From a virus, in IMG/VR virus record IMGVR_UViG_3300033149_006648, positions 5,436 to 32,839 of that record: DNA of 27,404 nucleotides; one strand, 5' to 3'. The notes under the pieces were generated by a model. That model was not told the origin of the DNA. It saw only the letters and a program-made list of their open reading frames with translations, and ran no database searches. Of the stretch, positions 10,401-17,783 are shown piece after piece (position 1 is the first letter of the stretch; the number at the start of each line of letters is the position of its first letter). The translations under genes were made by a program, and so were the position numbers.

Positions 10401-13171
10401 CCGTCGGCCTCACGCACAACTTGGGCGGGAATCGTCTGCTCTCCGGTACGCTGGGCTAAATCAAGCCGATGCCGACCCGTGATTACCTCAAGGCGACCAC
10501 TAAATCGCTCCCAAACAACAATCGGAGCCGTACCGAGACGTTCGTAGCCCTCACCTTCAAGACGCTCAATTACTCCCCGCCGGTCAACTCCCTCTTTGAA
10601 ATTGGGTACTTCCTCGGAAAGTACAATATCGGCTACGGGGAGCTCGACTACAGGTATACGATCCGGATCAAAAAGTGTCACCGTAGCACCGGGATCCGGC
10701 ACAGTAACCTCAGGGGCCGTAATTTCTTCCACGAGCGCAGCTTCCACGGTCGCAGCGGGTGGAGGTTCAGCCTCCACTAATTGATCTATGAACAGTGTAC
10801 TTTTTTCCGCTTGGGCTACACCACTTTCGGGGCGCTGAAACAACGCATCATAGGCTTTCTTATATTCCGGTGAAAGCTTTATGGGACCCTTTCTTTCTTC
10901 AATGAAAGAAATCAGGTTTCTCAGAATCCGGGCAATTTGCTCAAATACCTGTCGCAGGCCCTCGGTGGGGGCTTCCCCGGTAGCCAGGTAGTCCTCAAAT
11001 AAATTCGCCAATTTCTCAATATGTTCTTCAGTCCACTTTTCCCGCAACTCCCCCAGGGCCTTCTCAAAGAACTTCACCTGCTCAGGAGAAAGAGCCAACC
11101 GTTCCACCGCGTGAAAGAACTCGTGGACTCCGTGATGAAAATCAGCTTTTTCCAGTGCAACAAATACCGCCTTGATCTGTTCCCGGCCATCGACCTTCAT
11201 GGGTGGGACATATTCACCCGCCTCGGTGCGAAACATCGTGCCGGCTACTCCATGTTTCGTAGTTAAAGCAGTTTCGATCTCGGGGGTACGTTCCGTTACT
11301 TCCGGGGCAATGTAGCGCTGCAACCACTCATCAGTATCTATACCCTGATTCTTCGCAAACCGATCTGCCAGCCATCCATAATATTCAGCCTGTTCAATCG
11401 GCGCATTGAATGCCTTGCTCATCTTTCGAACAAAAACATCCCGGGTGAGTTCTTTGGGTTCTGCTTCGACTTCAGCAAACCACTGCAGACCAAATTGTTC
11501 TCCTCGTGGATTATTACTGATCAAATCATGACGCAGATCAATCTCTTCTTCGGTAACGGGATTCCACTCAATAGCTATACCGGGATTACGGGCGGCAAGT
11601 TCCAGTATCATATCCCGTTTCTCTATTGCCTTTTCAGCGACTACTTGGTCGATCTCAATACCTTCAGATGTACTCTCGTAACTGATGTAACCATAGCGCT
11701 TCCGAGACTCGGGATCTCCGATCTTCAATATTTCTTTTTTCCCCTCCCGAGTTTGCCGGATAGTAATTACTTCCCCGTATAGACGCTGTTGGGGAGTACG
11801 ATAGACCGCAAGCACTTCCTCCGTGGGTGGAGCTTCCTTCATGGGTGGAACTTCCTCTTCAACGGGAACACTCACGGCAGGGGCCACCGGGGCCTTCACC
11901 GGGGCGGGCCGATTCTGCACTTCCCAAATAATTCCCAGAGTTTCTTCGACTTTTTCGGGACTCAAACCCCGAAACATCTCCAGGTCCAGCATCTTTGCCT
12001 GGCTGAGAAACGTTTCCCGATCAGTCTCACGGGCCATACCGGTCAGGATTTGTGCCTGCCGCCTATCGGCTCCCAGACCTAAAACGGTGCCGGGAATACC
12101 CATGGTTAAAGAGGCCAGGAATCCACCTTTGGCTGATTCCCATACTTGATCGGCTATTTGTTCAGATGTAGGAACTTCTACGCCGTACCCTTGAAGCTCG
12201 GAGGCAAGATATTGAGATCCTGCTTGCATTAATTCCTGAATCGCTTCTTCGGAGGCTTCTTCAAGTGCTTGGCCTGCATATCGCGTCAATCCCCGGGCCA
12301 ATACACCAAGCTTGCCGGAAAGTGCCAATCGTTTAACCACTGCTCCGGTAATAGTGGGAATCATACCCTTTCCCACCGCGGCGGCTACAGCCGGAATGTT
12401 CCCTAATCCCATTTCAACCGCAGCCTGCACTAACCCGCTGAGATGAGCAATGGGACTGGCGATGTCGTGACGCACCCCGCTTTTACGCAGCTGGTAATAT
12501 TGGAGACCCCGCATAATATCAAACGATTGGATGCCTGCTATTGCTACACCGATGGCTGCTCCAAGGGGACCGCCGATAAGTGCACCTCCGGCTATGGGGG
12601 CAATCATGGGACCAATTGTAAAGGGAAAGCTTTGAGCACCATATTTCAGAGCTGTTATGTGCCACGGGTGGGGCATGGAATCAGATAATTTTTCCAACTG
12701 GGAAACAAGCTCATCAGCGCGGCGTTGCAGCTCTACATCCGTTCCGCCAGTATCCTGCCATCGTCCCGCGACTCGTCCCAATTCCATACTTATTCGCCCG
12801 GCCTTGAACGAATCAACCACGGCCATAAAATCCGATCTGGGTGCGGCGGCCTTGCCGAGCCAATAGGTATGTAGCGCTTCGAGATTGTTATAAGCATGTT
12901 CTAAGGGTAAATTAAACTCGCGAGAATACCGCAGGGCGGCAGCATATTTGAACTTTTCAGCTTCCGGGTCGTCCGCGCCCGCAATAGCTTGACTGATGAT
13001 TGAATATTCAAGATCGGTTACGGGAACACTCAATTCTTCAATTCTGCGGGCCTGTTCGACTCCAATTTGGGTCGCTTCCTCAGACAGCTGACTGCGAAGT
13101 TTCTCAACTGTAGGCGCGGCCGGCGGATTATATGCCTCCCACCACAACTGATGTTGTAACAAATCAGACAT
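4430..13171 (-). CDS. Giant polyvalent internal virion protein (zincin, ParB, ART, ParB, coiled coil, membrane)
   Basis: A single uninterrupted 2913-residue frame starting at ATG 13171, 3 bases after the previous stop. Modules visible in order: helical N-terminus; Gly/Ala hydrophobic segment (about 183-215); HEFFH zinc-peptidase motif (683-687); ParB-like domain with GRHRL (899-903); ADP-ribosyltransferase-like domain starting around VYHGT (H1264) and ending at the FDPNQVKS element (Q1470); second ParB-like domain with DGHRR (1768-1772); charged coiled coil (about 1915-2150); a polyvalent-protein C-terminal module (about 2280-2470); and hydrophobic segments near 2787-2845. This matches the class called polyvalent proteins in phages and conjugative elements. 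Its place after two helical internal virion protein genes and before the fibre is the slot of T7 gp16-type ejection proteins, so delivery into the host with the DNA is inferred. No lytic transglycosylase motif was found. Domain calls are by motif only; enzymatic activity is unproven. Confidence 0.88.
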   Translation of the reverse strand: MSDLLQHQLWWEAYNPPAAPTVEKLRSQLSEEATQIGVEQARRIEELSVPVTDLEYSIISQAIAGADDPEAEKFKYAAALRYSREFNLPLEHAYNNLEALHTYWLGKAAAPRSDFMAVVDSFKAGRISMELGRVAGRWQDTGGTDVELQRRADELVSQLEKLSDSMPHPWHITALKYGAQSFPFTIGPMIAPIAGGALIGGPLGAAIGVAIAGIQSFDIMRGLQYYQLRKSGVRHDIASPIAHLSGLVQAAVEMGLGNIPAVAAAVGKGMIPTITGAVVKRLALSGKLGVLARGLTRYAGQALEEASEEAIQELMQAGSQYLASELQGYGVEVPTSEQIADQVWESAKGGFLASLTMGIPGTVLGLGADRRQAQILTGMARETDRETFLSQAKMLDLEMFRGLSPEKVEETLGIIWEVQNRPAPVKAPVAPAVSVPVEEEVPPMKEAPPTEEVLAVYRTPQQRLYGEVITIRQTREGKKEILKIGDPESRKRYGYISYESTSEGIEIDQVVAEKAIEKRDMILELAARNPGIAIEWNPVTEEEIDLRHDLISNNPRGEQFGLQWFAEVEAEPKELTRDVFVRKMSKAFNAPIEQAEYYGWLADRFAKNQGIDTDEWLQRYIAPEVTERTPEIETALTTKHGVAGTMFRTEAGEYVPPMKVDGREQIKAVFVALEKADFHHGVHEFFHAVERLALSPEQVKFFEKALGELREKWTEEHIEKLANLFEDYLATGEAPTEGLRQVFEQIARILRNLISFIEERKGPIKLSPEYKKAYDALFQRPESGVAQAEKSTLFIDQLVEAEPPPAATVEAALVEEITAPEVTVPDPGATVTLFDPDRIPVVELPVADIVLSEEVPNFKEGVDRRGVIERLEGEGYERLGTAPIVVWERFSGRLEVITGRHRLDLAQRTGEQTIPAQVVREADGFTAAQAMTFDAESNIRDGQGSVRDYANYFRNTDITEEQASGRGLLARDKGRKGFAIGKYASDGLYALYRNHKIAEAKAAAIAAVAQDDERLQDLGILKAKELNAEELSNYVTILKTTAPNTAAKQVDLFGKDESFMIEAAAIAKEAVAKMNELRTEFRALSSALRLSTGRQAKIIAEYGFTSGDVGAVEARVTELQEEILAWTNWTTDPAKHQELRKRAGLLPGLPIPPMTMHPDDDFVLTGEPEYIPDRRKVVQQGFEFAERVEINLADYEKTPKGWIRKADGKLVKKSLALKLTRIKDESDNLLLFHRAPPVGSPEFRRWFGESTVVDEKGNPLEVYHGTRFGGFTKFRRGDLGMHFGTINQASKILGNLLSEDLRIGSPGIYPVYLRLQNPVRLRDLGSWGAELVWPQLADMGIVPRYHLHRTISAEEYKRRYSYWGKIVKPETKWLVVTRDGHIWGQYENLSNAEGGKVQAYNQDLRAMSPSELIRILRERGYDGIVYLNRREGIKWQPGEDVLDTNDLTDEEFFERHPEAEDSWMAFDPNQVKSVFNKGSWSMLQASILFHQEIDGEDLAEHERAINVLEANIAAEEAKPPEEKILYQQFRARQINNQKKLLKVLKDPRSKQRGLLFIKEVEDQLTRWKIIFPSTRSGARWQLSYWDYYGPFSHELFNSRVNAIREAISDDFEIAEVQEIPVRTVQEGKFLRGGIDEDSGKAYDKMLFHIDGEPVLDSENVVRAIRESEWWERFYKRYRRGEISTKDLPMPEDHLPLGMWMIDDQWDGPYGRLMSQLREVPIEKLIPSEETDPTKYEHLRQYKLWAEENKIPPPITVLELEDGSLKISDGHRRWLAAKETGKDTIRAWVNPPMATGKLTPEGKPIYVGLTDRGLLARGEASEILFHPEDWVGRYLYGTELSQQAYEGYIERAKNYESAAEFQEALTLEAGPRIEGDISAEQAQEFFQEIWDKAHQEVAVKESVEDKIPTPELPEEPEYDYGEKIRTAREMEGEEAKKAERGELDEKEVERISEVAEGEGKEAERQSRKAEKEAESALKDLSEEEQRIIKLGDQLEEAINDIEKMGPEPERPGKARVDLQAKIDSLRERFETALKNNLHLAETLLKEMMWTRAIITGEQTPGEAAVKAAGKNYQEAVRLGRELQKAIEEVKARGVALKAKEKLAQTKAKLYAQKRQAVEKYREKVRVSKQRQRAAKKYRELRKKLIRDIMRRPGRSISYRDYAEVIRQIQSSIDPVARRKSTLYRRKVLRQFIEENPEAAKYVDPKKLEAAYSVSVANLSLEQLEEIDGMINALRELGRLKRSQELEAERAFRETHREMLAAAVLRGKEIEKAIGRVRPTSKVLRTLLMTWKPDRIALMLDGGTPGVFTRWIVEEPNKAWAEKKKMVRARVNPVLAKMKELQLTPDRLDARRAVKGFSWLGEEVDIEGFRYSHGAYTGEMPTVNDVMFWYIGIQNEKTRQALVAGNNLPMDVMLKGIEKLTPNQKAFAEAIAGDFEKNFIRLREAFIDTFNMDLPGEDHYVPMRRLDRSYETRSEEIAADLTYRTGLRKEFIARNPTYARIEIADEHQKPISTNMLGLWFEGVSLQEGFIAQDRMIKRMHSILESDTVRDAVTQRYGPELNKWISRYINDLARDDIYSAKTAGEKTAQAFRSHLVISYLAFNLLTSGKQAASLALFMADSGPGRLLAATGQWMAAKSAAVASGRLKGNKLLDFVEERSELIKNRQINREFEELKRLDGKLYNQIIKKVGHLGMLGIQWVDKATITIGWKAVYDHVLAKTSIEAKAIQAADKAVARTQPSGRVQDLAEIYRSGQALTFFTMFTNALNAYWNVLSFDVPMALRQGQVLHAMTDFTAIAISGAMIALISGALVGGDDEKKRKEIAKGILKQYTATIPIIGSLITSALEGYSRGFEIYPAVGKAFTAVRAASREEYGKAVAAAAESLAFASGLPVTGFKRILTAAQKQHLGALLGWKEE
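4650..4815 (-). other. C-terminal hydrophobic, membrane-like segments of the giant protein
   Basis: Two hydrophobic stretches lie at about residues 2787-2805 (AIAISGAMIALISGALVGG) and 2830-2842, separated by a short Lys-rich loop (DDEKKRKE). With the Gly/Ala-rich segment near residue 190 they suggest that both ends can contact a membrane, as expected of a protein forming part of a DNA ejection channel. Confidence 0.55.
5762..6334 (-). other. Polyvalent-protein-associated C-terminal module (residues about 2280-2470)
   Basis: The stretch with MPTVNDVMFWYIG, a LTPNQKAFAEAI turn and a FNMDLPGEDHYVPMRR end follows a pattern recurrent near the C-termini of large phage polyvalent and ejection proteins: a helix with an N-x-x-T-R element, then LTPxx(K/R)xxAxxI, then a DLPxxxxYxPxRR end. 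Its biochemical role is unknown. It is the best family marker in this half of the protein. Confidence 0.6.
6722..7429 (-). other. Long charged coiled coil of the giant protein (residues about 1915-2150)
   Basis: About 235 residues rich in Glu, Lys, Arg and Ala with few prolines, first acidic (Glu-rich), then strongly basic (Lys/Arg-rich around residues 2070-2150). It links the second ParB-like domain to the C-terminal module. The basic half could bind DNA; that is inference. Confidence 0.7.
7802..8020 (-). other. Second ParB-like domain (residues about 1718-1790)
   Basis: VPIEKLIPSEE opens a typical ParB/sulfiredoxin-fold start, followed by PPPITVLEL and the signature ISDGHRRWLAAKETG with D1768, G1769, H1770, R1771 and R1772. 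In the ParB family this GxRR/GHRR element forms the nucleotide-binding pocket. It lies beyond the ART-like domain, 8.7 kb-gene internal, and is more canonical than the first ParB-like domain. Confidence 0.78.
8747..9454 (-). other. ADP-ribosyltransferase-like domain, ART-PolyVal type (residues about 1240-1475)
   Basis: The sequence RRWFGES, then VVDEKGNPLEVYHGT with H1264-G1265-T1266, a downstream IYPVYLRLQNPVRLRD strand, the RGYDGIVYLN element and a terminal SWMAFDPNQVKSVFN follow the order known for ART domains of polyvalent proteins. H1264 fits the NAD-contacting His of the H-Y-E class. The residue at the Glu position appears to be Q1470 in the P-x-Q-[IV]-K-S element, which is common in this subfamily. 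Substrate unknown. Confidence 0.72.
10292..10660 (-). other. First ParB-like (DdrB-like) domain (residues about 838-960)
   Basis: After a Pro/Val-rich linker, RIPVVELPVADI begins the domain; TAPIVVWERFSG and the signature EVITGRHRLDLAQRTG (G899, R900, H901, R902) follow, then a helical tail with NIRDGQGSVRDYANYFR. This order fits the divergent ParB-related domains found in polyvalent proteins, where the GRHR element replaces the canonical GERR. Confidence 0.75.
10967..11194 (-). other. Zincin-type metallopeptidase motif (residues about 660-735)
   Basis: HGVHEFFHAVERLAL contains an HExxH motif (H683, E684, H687), preceded by a KAVFVALEKADFHH strand-helix. A later helix HIEKLANLFEDYLATGE offers E719 or E726 as the third zinc ligand, as in the zincin-like domains of polyvalent proteins. 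Peptidase activity and target are inferred; self-processing is one possibility. Confidence 0.68.
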
Positions 13172-13174
13172 CGC

Positions 13175-15358
13175 TTATCTTCTCCCGAAAGGAAAGGACT
13201 TAAACCCCCACTGTTTCAATGCCTCCTGCGCTCTTTTCTTTGCTTCTTCTTCTGGCGTCAGAACCTCGGGTGGTTCGGGTGCAGGAGGGGTAAGACCTTG
13301 AATCCTGAGAGCTTCGGTAGCACGCTCTTTTGCGCGACGTGTTTCTTCTTCGACTCGCTCTCGGATAGGAACAAGCGGAGCTCCTTCGGCTGGATGCACG
13401 GGTATCCAGGTGCGTAAAGTTTCATTCCATTCATACAGTTTCATCTCGGGCTTGCCGGGATCTGGAACGAAAAACCGGTATTCTTTCCCCGCAACGACAT
13501 AATGGCGTATTAATCCGATACCTCCCTGCATATCGGGCGCTTGTTTCCATTCTACCTGCTCGAAGGGTACACCCAATTCTTCAGCCACGAGCTGCTGCTG
13601 CCGACTATAAAGCTGCTGTAATGATTCCTCCAATCCCGGGGCATACACCACGCGGCCAGTTAGAAGATCATGATAGACCAATCCTCCGAGATCTTCGGTC
13701 TCAATCAGGGCTTGCATCTGAGCCAACGTTTTATCTGCCGCCTTAAGGGGACGTTCCATTGCCGGTTCGCGTAATACCTTCAGGGATTTCGTGTACAGCT
13801 GGGCCATGGGTTGCAAGACTTCGTTATGCAGTTCCGTAGCGGTAATATCGGGTTTGCGCCGAATAGCATCAACCGCTGCATCAAATACGTATCCCTGAGC
13901 TGTACGGATTTCTTTCAACTGTTCAGGGCTCAACTCCTCCCGGGGTTTAAGTCCTTCCCAATCACGAATAATCCGCTCGACATCCGATTGCAGAGTCTTC
14001 ATAAACGGCTGCACCTGCTCGGGCATAAACTTGCGCAACTCATTGTAGGCGCTTCCCGCTACACTGGGGCTGAGATCGTAGATCCGATTCGTGACCATCT
14101 TCCAAGCCTGATGCCAGTTAATCTCTCCCCGGTCCATCATCGCCCGAATCATAATCCATTGCCGGTGCGCTTCTTTTTCCCATTCCCTGTCAGATGGACT
14201 CATACCCTCTTGGCGCTGTTTCTCCGCCTGCAGACGATTCTCGATCATCCGTAAATCTTTTTCATGTTGTACCGGAATCCCCTCATACCGTCCGCCCGCA
14301 TCTTCCTTGACATAATCGTAAAGCTCTTGTAAGCCCTTAACATCATCACGAACATCGGTAAATTGATCTAGGGTTTGCTCGCTTACGATTTGTGCCTGGA
14401 TACCCCGCAGACGATCCTCAACATCATCCTGAAGCCACTTCGGTACGGTCTTGAGGATCTCCGTGATTATACGAGAAGGGGAATCTCCCTGTTTTAGTCT
14501 TTCCCGATATGCCGTATCTACCTGATCCAATATCGCGGTTTTAGTGATTCTGTTTGCGTTGTCTGCGGCCTGAATCAAAGATTGTGTTTCTTCAGCGGAC
14601 AATCCCATGCCATGGATATGGGCAACCGCAGCATCAAATCCTTCGGTCGCCGAAATAGCGCGGACTTGTTTCTCATGAACACGAAACGTAAATTCACCCC
14701 GCTTAGCGGCTATCAAGTTATCGGCCTGGGGATCCCCAAGCCAATTCCGGGCGCTGTTGATAACCGCCTCCACGGTCGCAAAATCCCCGGCGTTCACTGC
14801 ATCGGTCATGGCATTATCAAGGTTACGATTAAATCCCTGCAGGGTCTGCTTCATGGCGTAATCACGACCGTAGTTCAACGCGGTCGCCGTACTCTGATCG
14901 TACATCTGATACAACTGATCCTTGGCCCACGACCTTACTCGTTGAAAACTCTTGTATTTCTCTTCTATGGCCGATAGAGATTGTTGATACCACTGATCAA
15001 ACTCCGGGGGCATCTTCATGACTTTGTTGTCCTTGTTGTCGGTGCTCCAGGAGAACTGGTTGTTGTCGATATAGGTTTGGATTTTACCGATCATCTCCTG
15101 CTGCAGGCCATGAAGATCGGCTTTGGCGGCCTCTAGCTTCTGCTGTTCGAAGATTCCGTAAACATTCTGCCCGAACTGAAGAAGAAGCTCGGCCACACCA
15201 AATACTAATTCACTTTTCCGTTGCCGTTCCTGCAGATCCCGCATGCGCGAAACAACATCAAGAGATTCTACTCGGATACCCGCAGTCCGGGCCTCACCTT
15301 TTAATGCGATTGCCCGATACAGGGGACTATAGTCTACTTGCGGAAGTACAATAGGCAT
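13175..15358 (-). CDS. Internal virion protein, helical (gp15-like position)
   Basis: A 727-residue, almost entirely helical protein with many charged heptad-like stretches, no signal peptide and no recognised catalytic motif. It opens with a short QVDYSPLYRA segment and ends in two related elements, KERATEALRIQGLTPP and KKRAQEALKQWGF. Size, composition and place between a small gp14-like protein and the giant ejection protein fit the second internal virion protein of T7-like and BPP-1-like podoviruses, which forms part of the ejected periplasmic tube. The start ATG has AAGGAG about 10 bases upstream; the stop is 3 bases before the next start. The assignment is by position and architecture, not by a clear family signature. 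Confidence 0.72.
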   Translation of the reverse strand: MPIVLPQVDYSPLYRAIALKGEARTAGIRVESLDVVSRMRDLQERQRKSELVFGVAELLLQFGQNVYGIFEQQKLEAAKADLHGLQQEMIGKIQTYIDNNQFSWSTDNKDNKVMKMPPEFDQWYQQSLSAIEEKYKSFQRVRSWAKDQLYQMYDQSTATALNYGRDYAMKQTLQGFNRNLDNAMTDAVNAGDFATVEAVINSARNWLGDPQADNLIAAKRGEFTFRVHEKQVRAISATEGFDAAVAHIHGMGLSAEETQSLIQAADNANRITKTAILDQVDTAYRERLKQGDSPSRIITEILKTVPKWLQDDVEDRLRGIQAQIVSEQTLDQFTDVRDDVKGLQELYDYVKEDAGGRYEGIPVQHEKDLRMIENRLQAEKQRQEGMSPSDREWEKEAHRQWIMIRAMMDRGEINWHQAWKMVTNRIYDLSPSVAGSAYNELRKFMPEQVQPFMKTLQSDVERIIRDWEGLKPREELSPEQLKEIRTAQGYVFDAAVDAIRRKPDITATELHNEVLQPMAQLYTKSLKVLREPAMERPLKAADKTLAQMQALIETEDLGGLVYHDLLTGRVVYAPGLEESLQQLYSRQQQLVAEELGVPFEQVEWKQAPDMQGGIGLIRHYVVAGKEYRFFVPDPGKPEMKLYEWNETLRTWIPVHPAEGAPLVPIRERVEEETRRAKERATEALRIQGLTPPAPEPPEVLTPEEEAKKRAQEALKQWGFKSFPFGRR

Positions 15359-15373
15359 AAACTACTTACTCCT

Positions 15374-16081
15374 TCATATTTGGGGACGACCACTACCGAT
15401 GTCGATGATATCTGGTGGCTCAACAATGTCTGTATCAAGTGGTTGGACATCAAAATCTTCTTCTTCTCCTAGCTCTTCTTCCCATTCCCCCAGTTGTTCT
15501 TCAGCTTCTTCGATAAGCGTTTCAAGCTCGGTTTCGGTCTCGGTCAGTTCGGTTAATGCAGTTTCATAAATATCCAATTGCCGTTGCTGCCCGGTGTATT
15601 CAGCTTCTAGGTTTTGAAGCAACTCAGCCCAGGTCATGCCATATAAGCCACCTTCGGGATCGAAGGTCAAATCCTCACCCACAAAAGCGACCACATCTTC
15701 CCGCGCCTGCTCTCCTTTTATCGCCATGGATGTTCCTGCAGCCACCCTCCCGGTAGCACCGGCCAGCACGTTCATCATACCGTAGTTTTCCATAAGCTCC
15801 CGATATTGCCTGCTTCCGGCGAGCTCCATCTGGGTCTTCTCTTTCTCTGCATACTGGGGATATAAAGTCAACCAATCCTCGACATTACCAATGTTCGCTT
15901 CGGCTTCAGCAATAGCTATGCGCGTGGTTGCCAAATCAGTGGTATAGTCGGCAATATCCTCTTTCAATCCCAGGATATCTTTTTCGAGTTGAAGCTCCGC
16001 CGCTTCTTTTTGTTGTTTATTCCGAGAAAAAAGCGCAATCCCCCCAAGAATCAATGTCCCTATTGCGAATAGCCATCCCAT
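15374..16081 (-). CDS. Internal virion protein with N-terminal membrane helix (gp14-like position)
   Basis: A 235-residue protein. Residues 3-20 (WLFAIGTLILGGIALFS) form a hydrophobic segment, followed by a long coiled coil to about residue 75, a helical hairpin region with Gly/Ala-rich MMNVLAGATGRVAAG near 103-117, a further coiled coil and a strongly acidic C-terminus rich in Glu. This layout is that of the small internal virion proteins of podoviruses, in which a hydrophobic end lets the ejected protein enter the outer membrane. Its ATG begins 1 base after the nozzle stop codon. No sequence-level family match was recognised, so the role is inferred from architecture and order. Confidence 0.7.
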   Translation of the reverse strand: MGWLFAIGTLILGGIALFSRNKQQKEAAELQLEKDILGLKEDIADYTTDLATTRIAIAEAEANIGNVEDWLTLYPQYAEKEKTQMELAGSRQYRELMENYGMMNVLAGATGRVAAGTSMAIKGEQAREDVVAFVGEDLTFDPEGGLYGMTWAELLQNLEAEYTGQQRQLDIYETALTELTETETELETLIEEAEEQLGEWEEELGEEEDFDVQPLDTDIVEPPDIIDIGSGRPQI

Positions 16082-16082
16082 A

Positions 16083-17780
16083 TCACGCCTCCATCAATGC
16101 AATCCGAGTAAACATGGCCAGGCAGTTGAGGGGGAAAGGATCGTTCTGCACCAGCCAAAACGCTCCATCTGTGTCAACGGTGCCGGCCAGCGGTACAACC
16201 AGATCGCCGCTGTAGGGTCCATACTGATCATATTGGAGGTTGTGAAGGTCGCTTTCACTTTGGCCCACGGCACCTCCATAACTTCGATACAACCGTAACA
16301 CGATTTCTTCAATCCGCTTTCGTTTTCCCTGCCAGGTCAGGTTTAAGGCGAGTTCGGGCCTCTGGGTCAGTATTTTCGCCGGATGCGGGAGTCCGATGTG
16401 AATCAAATTTACTCCCGTCTCGTACGTCACCTGGCCGCCGGATACGGTCTTGCGAGGCATCCACTGACCGTCCCCGATAGCATCTACCTCTTTGCCCTCC
16501 AGATGATCCAACCCAGTAATTGTTTGAGTGGGTGTACCATAGGTTTTCCGAAATCCACTATCTACATAATGGCTTTCGGAAAAATCTTCACCTTCCTCAG
16601 CTAATACGTAGTATTCGACTACCCGATTAGATCCCCGTAACACCGATACCCACAACTCATCATCCCCGCCGTCAACCGGCAACACGGCCGCAGATTCCAC
16701 CAGACCACCGTCAGCAGGTTTCTGACGGGCCCAGCCGAATATCATGGCCCCCTCTCCGGTTCCTTTCACTGTACAAGAGACCAATTGACCATCACTACGT
16801 ACCAGCCAGAGATAGGGTTGAGGACGAAACATCGCAACCATCTCCACGATTCCAGGGCGCAAAATATGATCGGAATAGATGTTCGCCTCCGGATCCAGAG
16901 GTTCCTCCTGCGGCCCCAAATAGACCATATGCAGGCTCGGAGTGCCGGAAGTCACAAAAAAAACATACGGTCCCACAGCCACCGCTTGTATCGCCGCACT
17001 TCCTCCATAATCCAATACATTCAAATCGTAACTCAAAGGTGTAGGGATTGAACCATCGGAAATCCAGGTATAATTGATTCCCCCGGAAAGAACACCCCGA
17101 TGTGAAACTATCCACAAAAACCGCTCCTCCGATTCTTTGAGGATAATCGCATCATCAGCATACTCTCCCAGGGTAAAATCCGTGAACCGATCCGATCCCG
17201 TGGAGGCATCCGGGGCCCTGCTCAGAAAATGTGCGTTCGGTTCTGCGTTCGTCGCTCCCAGGCCCAGCCGACCGGCCACGAACTCCACAATGGACGGATA
17301 ATTATTAGCACTGTCGAAGGTGCGATCCCCGGTAAAGGTGGGTGTGGTTAACGTTGGCACCCCGCCGGATTCTTCAAGGTACCGCGGTGGATGGCTGGGA
17401 TGTACCAGCCAGAGCTTGCCCTTGATACTCTTGTATTGAATTTCCCATAGCTGAGTCAGGGTATAATCACTGACTACTTCAAGCGGTGCTCCGTACAATG
17501 TATGATCGGGCAACCAAAACCGTATTTTGTTATTAGTGAATTCACAGATATAACGCGTGCTTGGCGCTCTCCATTGTATAAGACGAGCCTTGGCCCCACT
17601 GTATGTGCCACCGAGATAATACGATCCCGGCATCCTCCGAAACCCTCCGACTCGCATTGGTATAATGTTTTCCAGTGTCCGGGCCCCTGCATTATATATG
17701 GCCTGATTCACCAAGCCCTCGGTACGTGGAGCCAATTCTCCGGCGGCGAGAGTATTGGTGATCATAGTCACATTAGCCAT
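16083..17780 (-). CDS. Tail nozzle / stabilization protein (T7 gp12- or P22 gp10-like)
   Basis: A 565-residue beta-rich protein. The N-terminal pattern LAAGELAPRTEG...ARTLENIIPMRVGGFRRMPGSYYLG is diagnostic of podoviral tail nozzle proteins (tail tubular protein B and relatives). Later comes a propeller-like run with repeated WLV/VYFVT strands (LRPGIVEMVAMFRPQPYLWLV), and a C-terminal LYRSYGGAVGQSE element before the last domain. It would sit below the adaptor ring and form the tip of the tail tube through which DNA leaves. It follows the adaptor gene with a gap of 3 bases. Length agrees with the shorter members of the family. Confidence 0.87.
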   Translation of the reverse strand: MANVTMITNTLAAGELAPRTEGLVNQAIYNAGARTLENIIPMRVGGFRRMPGSYYLGGTYSGAKARLIQWRAPSTRYICEFTNNKIRFWLPDHTLYGAPLEVVSDYTLTQLWEIQYKSIKGKLWLVHPSHPPRYLEESGGVPTLTTPTFTGDRTFDSANNYPSIVEFVAGRLGLGATNAEPNAHFLSRAPDASTGSDRFTDFTLGEYADDAIILKESEERFLWIVSHRGVLSGGINYTWISDGSIPTPLSYDLNVLDYGGSAAIQAVAVGPYVFFVTSGTPSLHMVYLGPQEEPLDPEANIYSDHILRPGIVEMVAMFRPQPYLWLVRSDGQLVSCTVKGTGEGAMIFGWARQKPADGGLVESAAVLPVDGGDDELWVSVLRGSNRVVEYYVLAEEGEDFSESHYVDSGFRKTYGTPTQTITGLDHLEGKEVDAIGDGQWMPRKTVSGGQVTYETGVNLIHIGLPHPAKILTQRPELALNLTWQGKRKRIEEIVLRLYRSYGGAVGQSESDLHNLQYDQYGPYSGDLVVPLAGTVDTDGAFWLVQNDPFPLNCLAMFTRIALMEA

Positions 17781-17783
17781 AGA

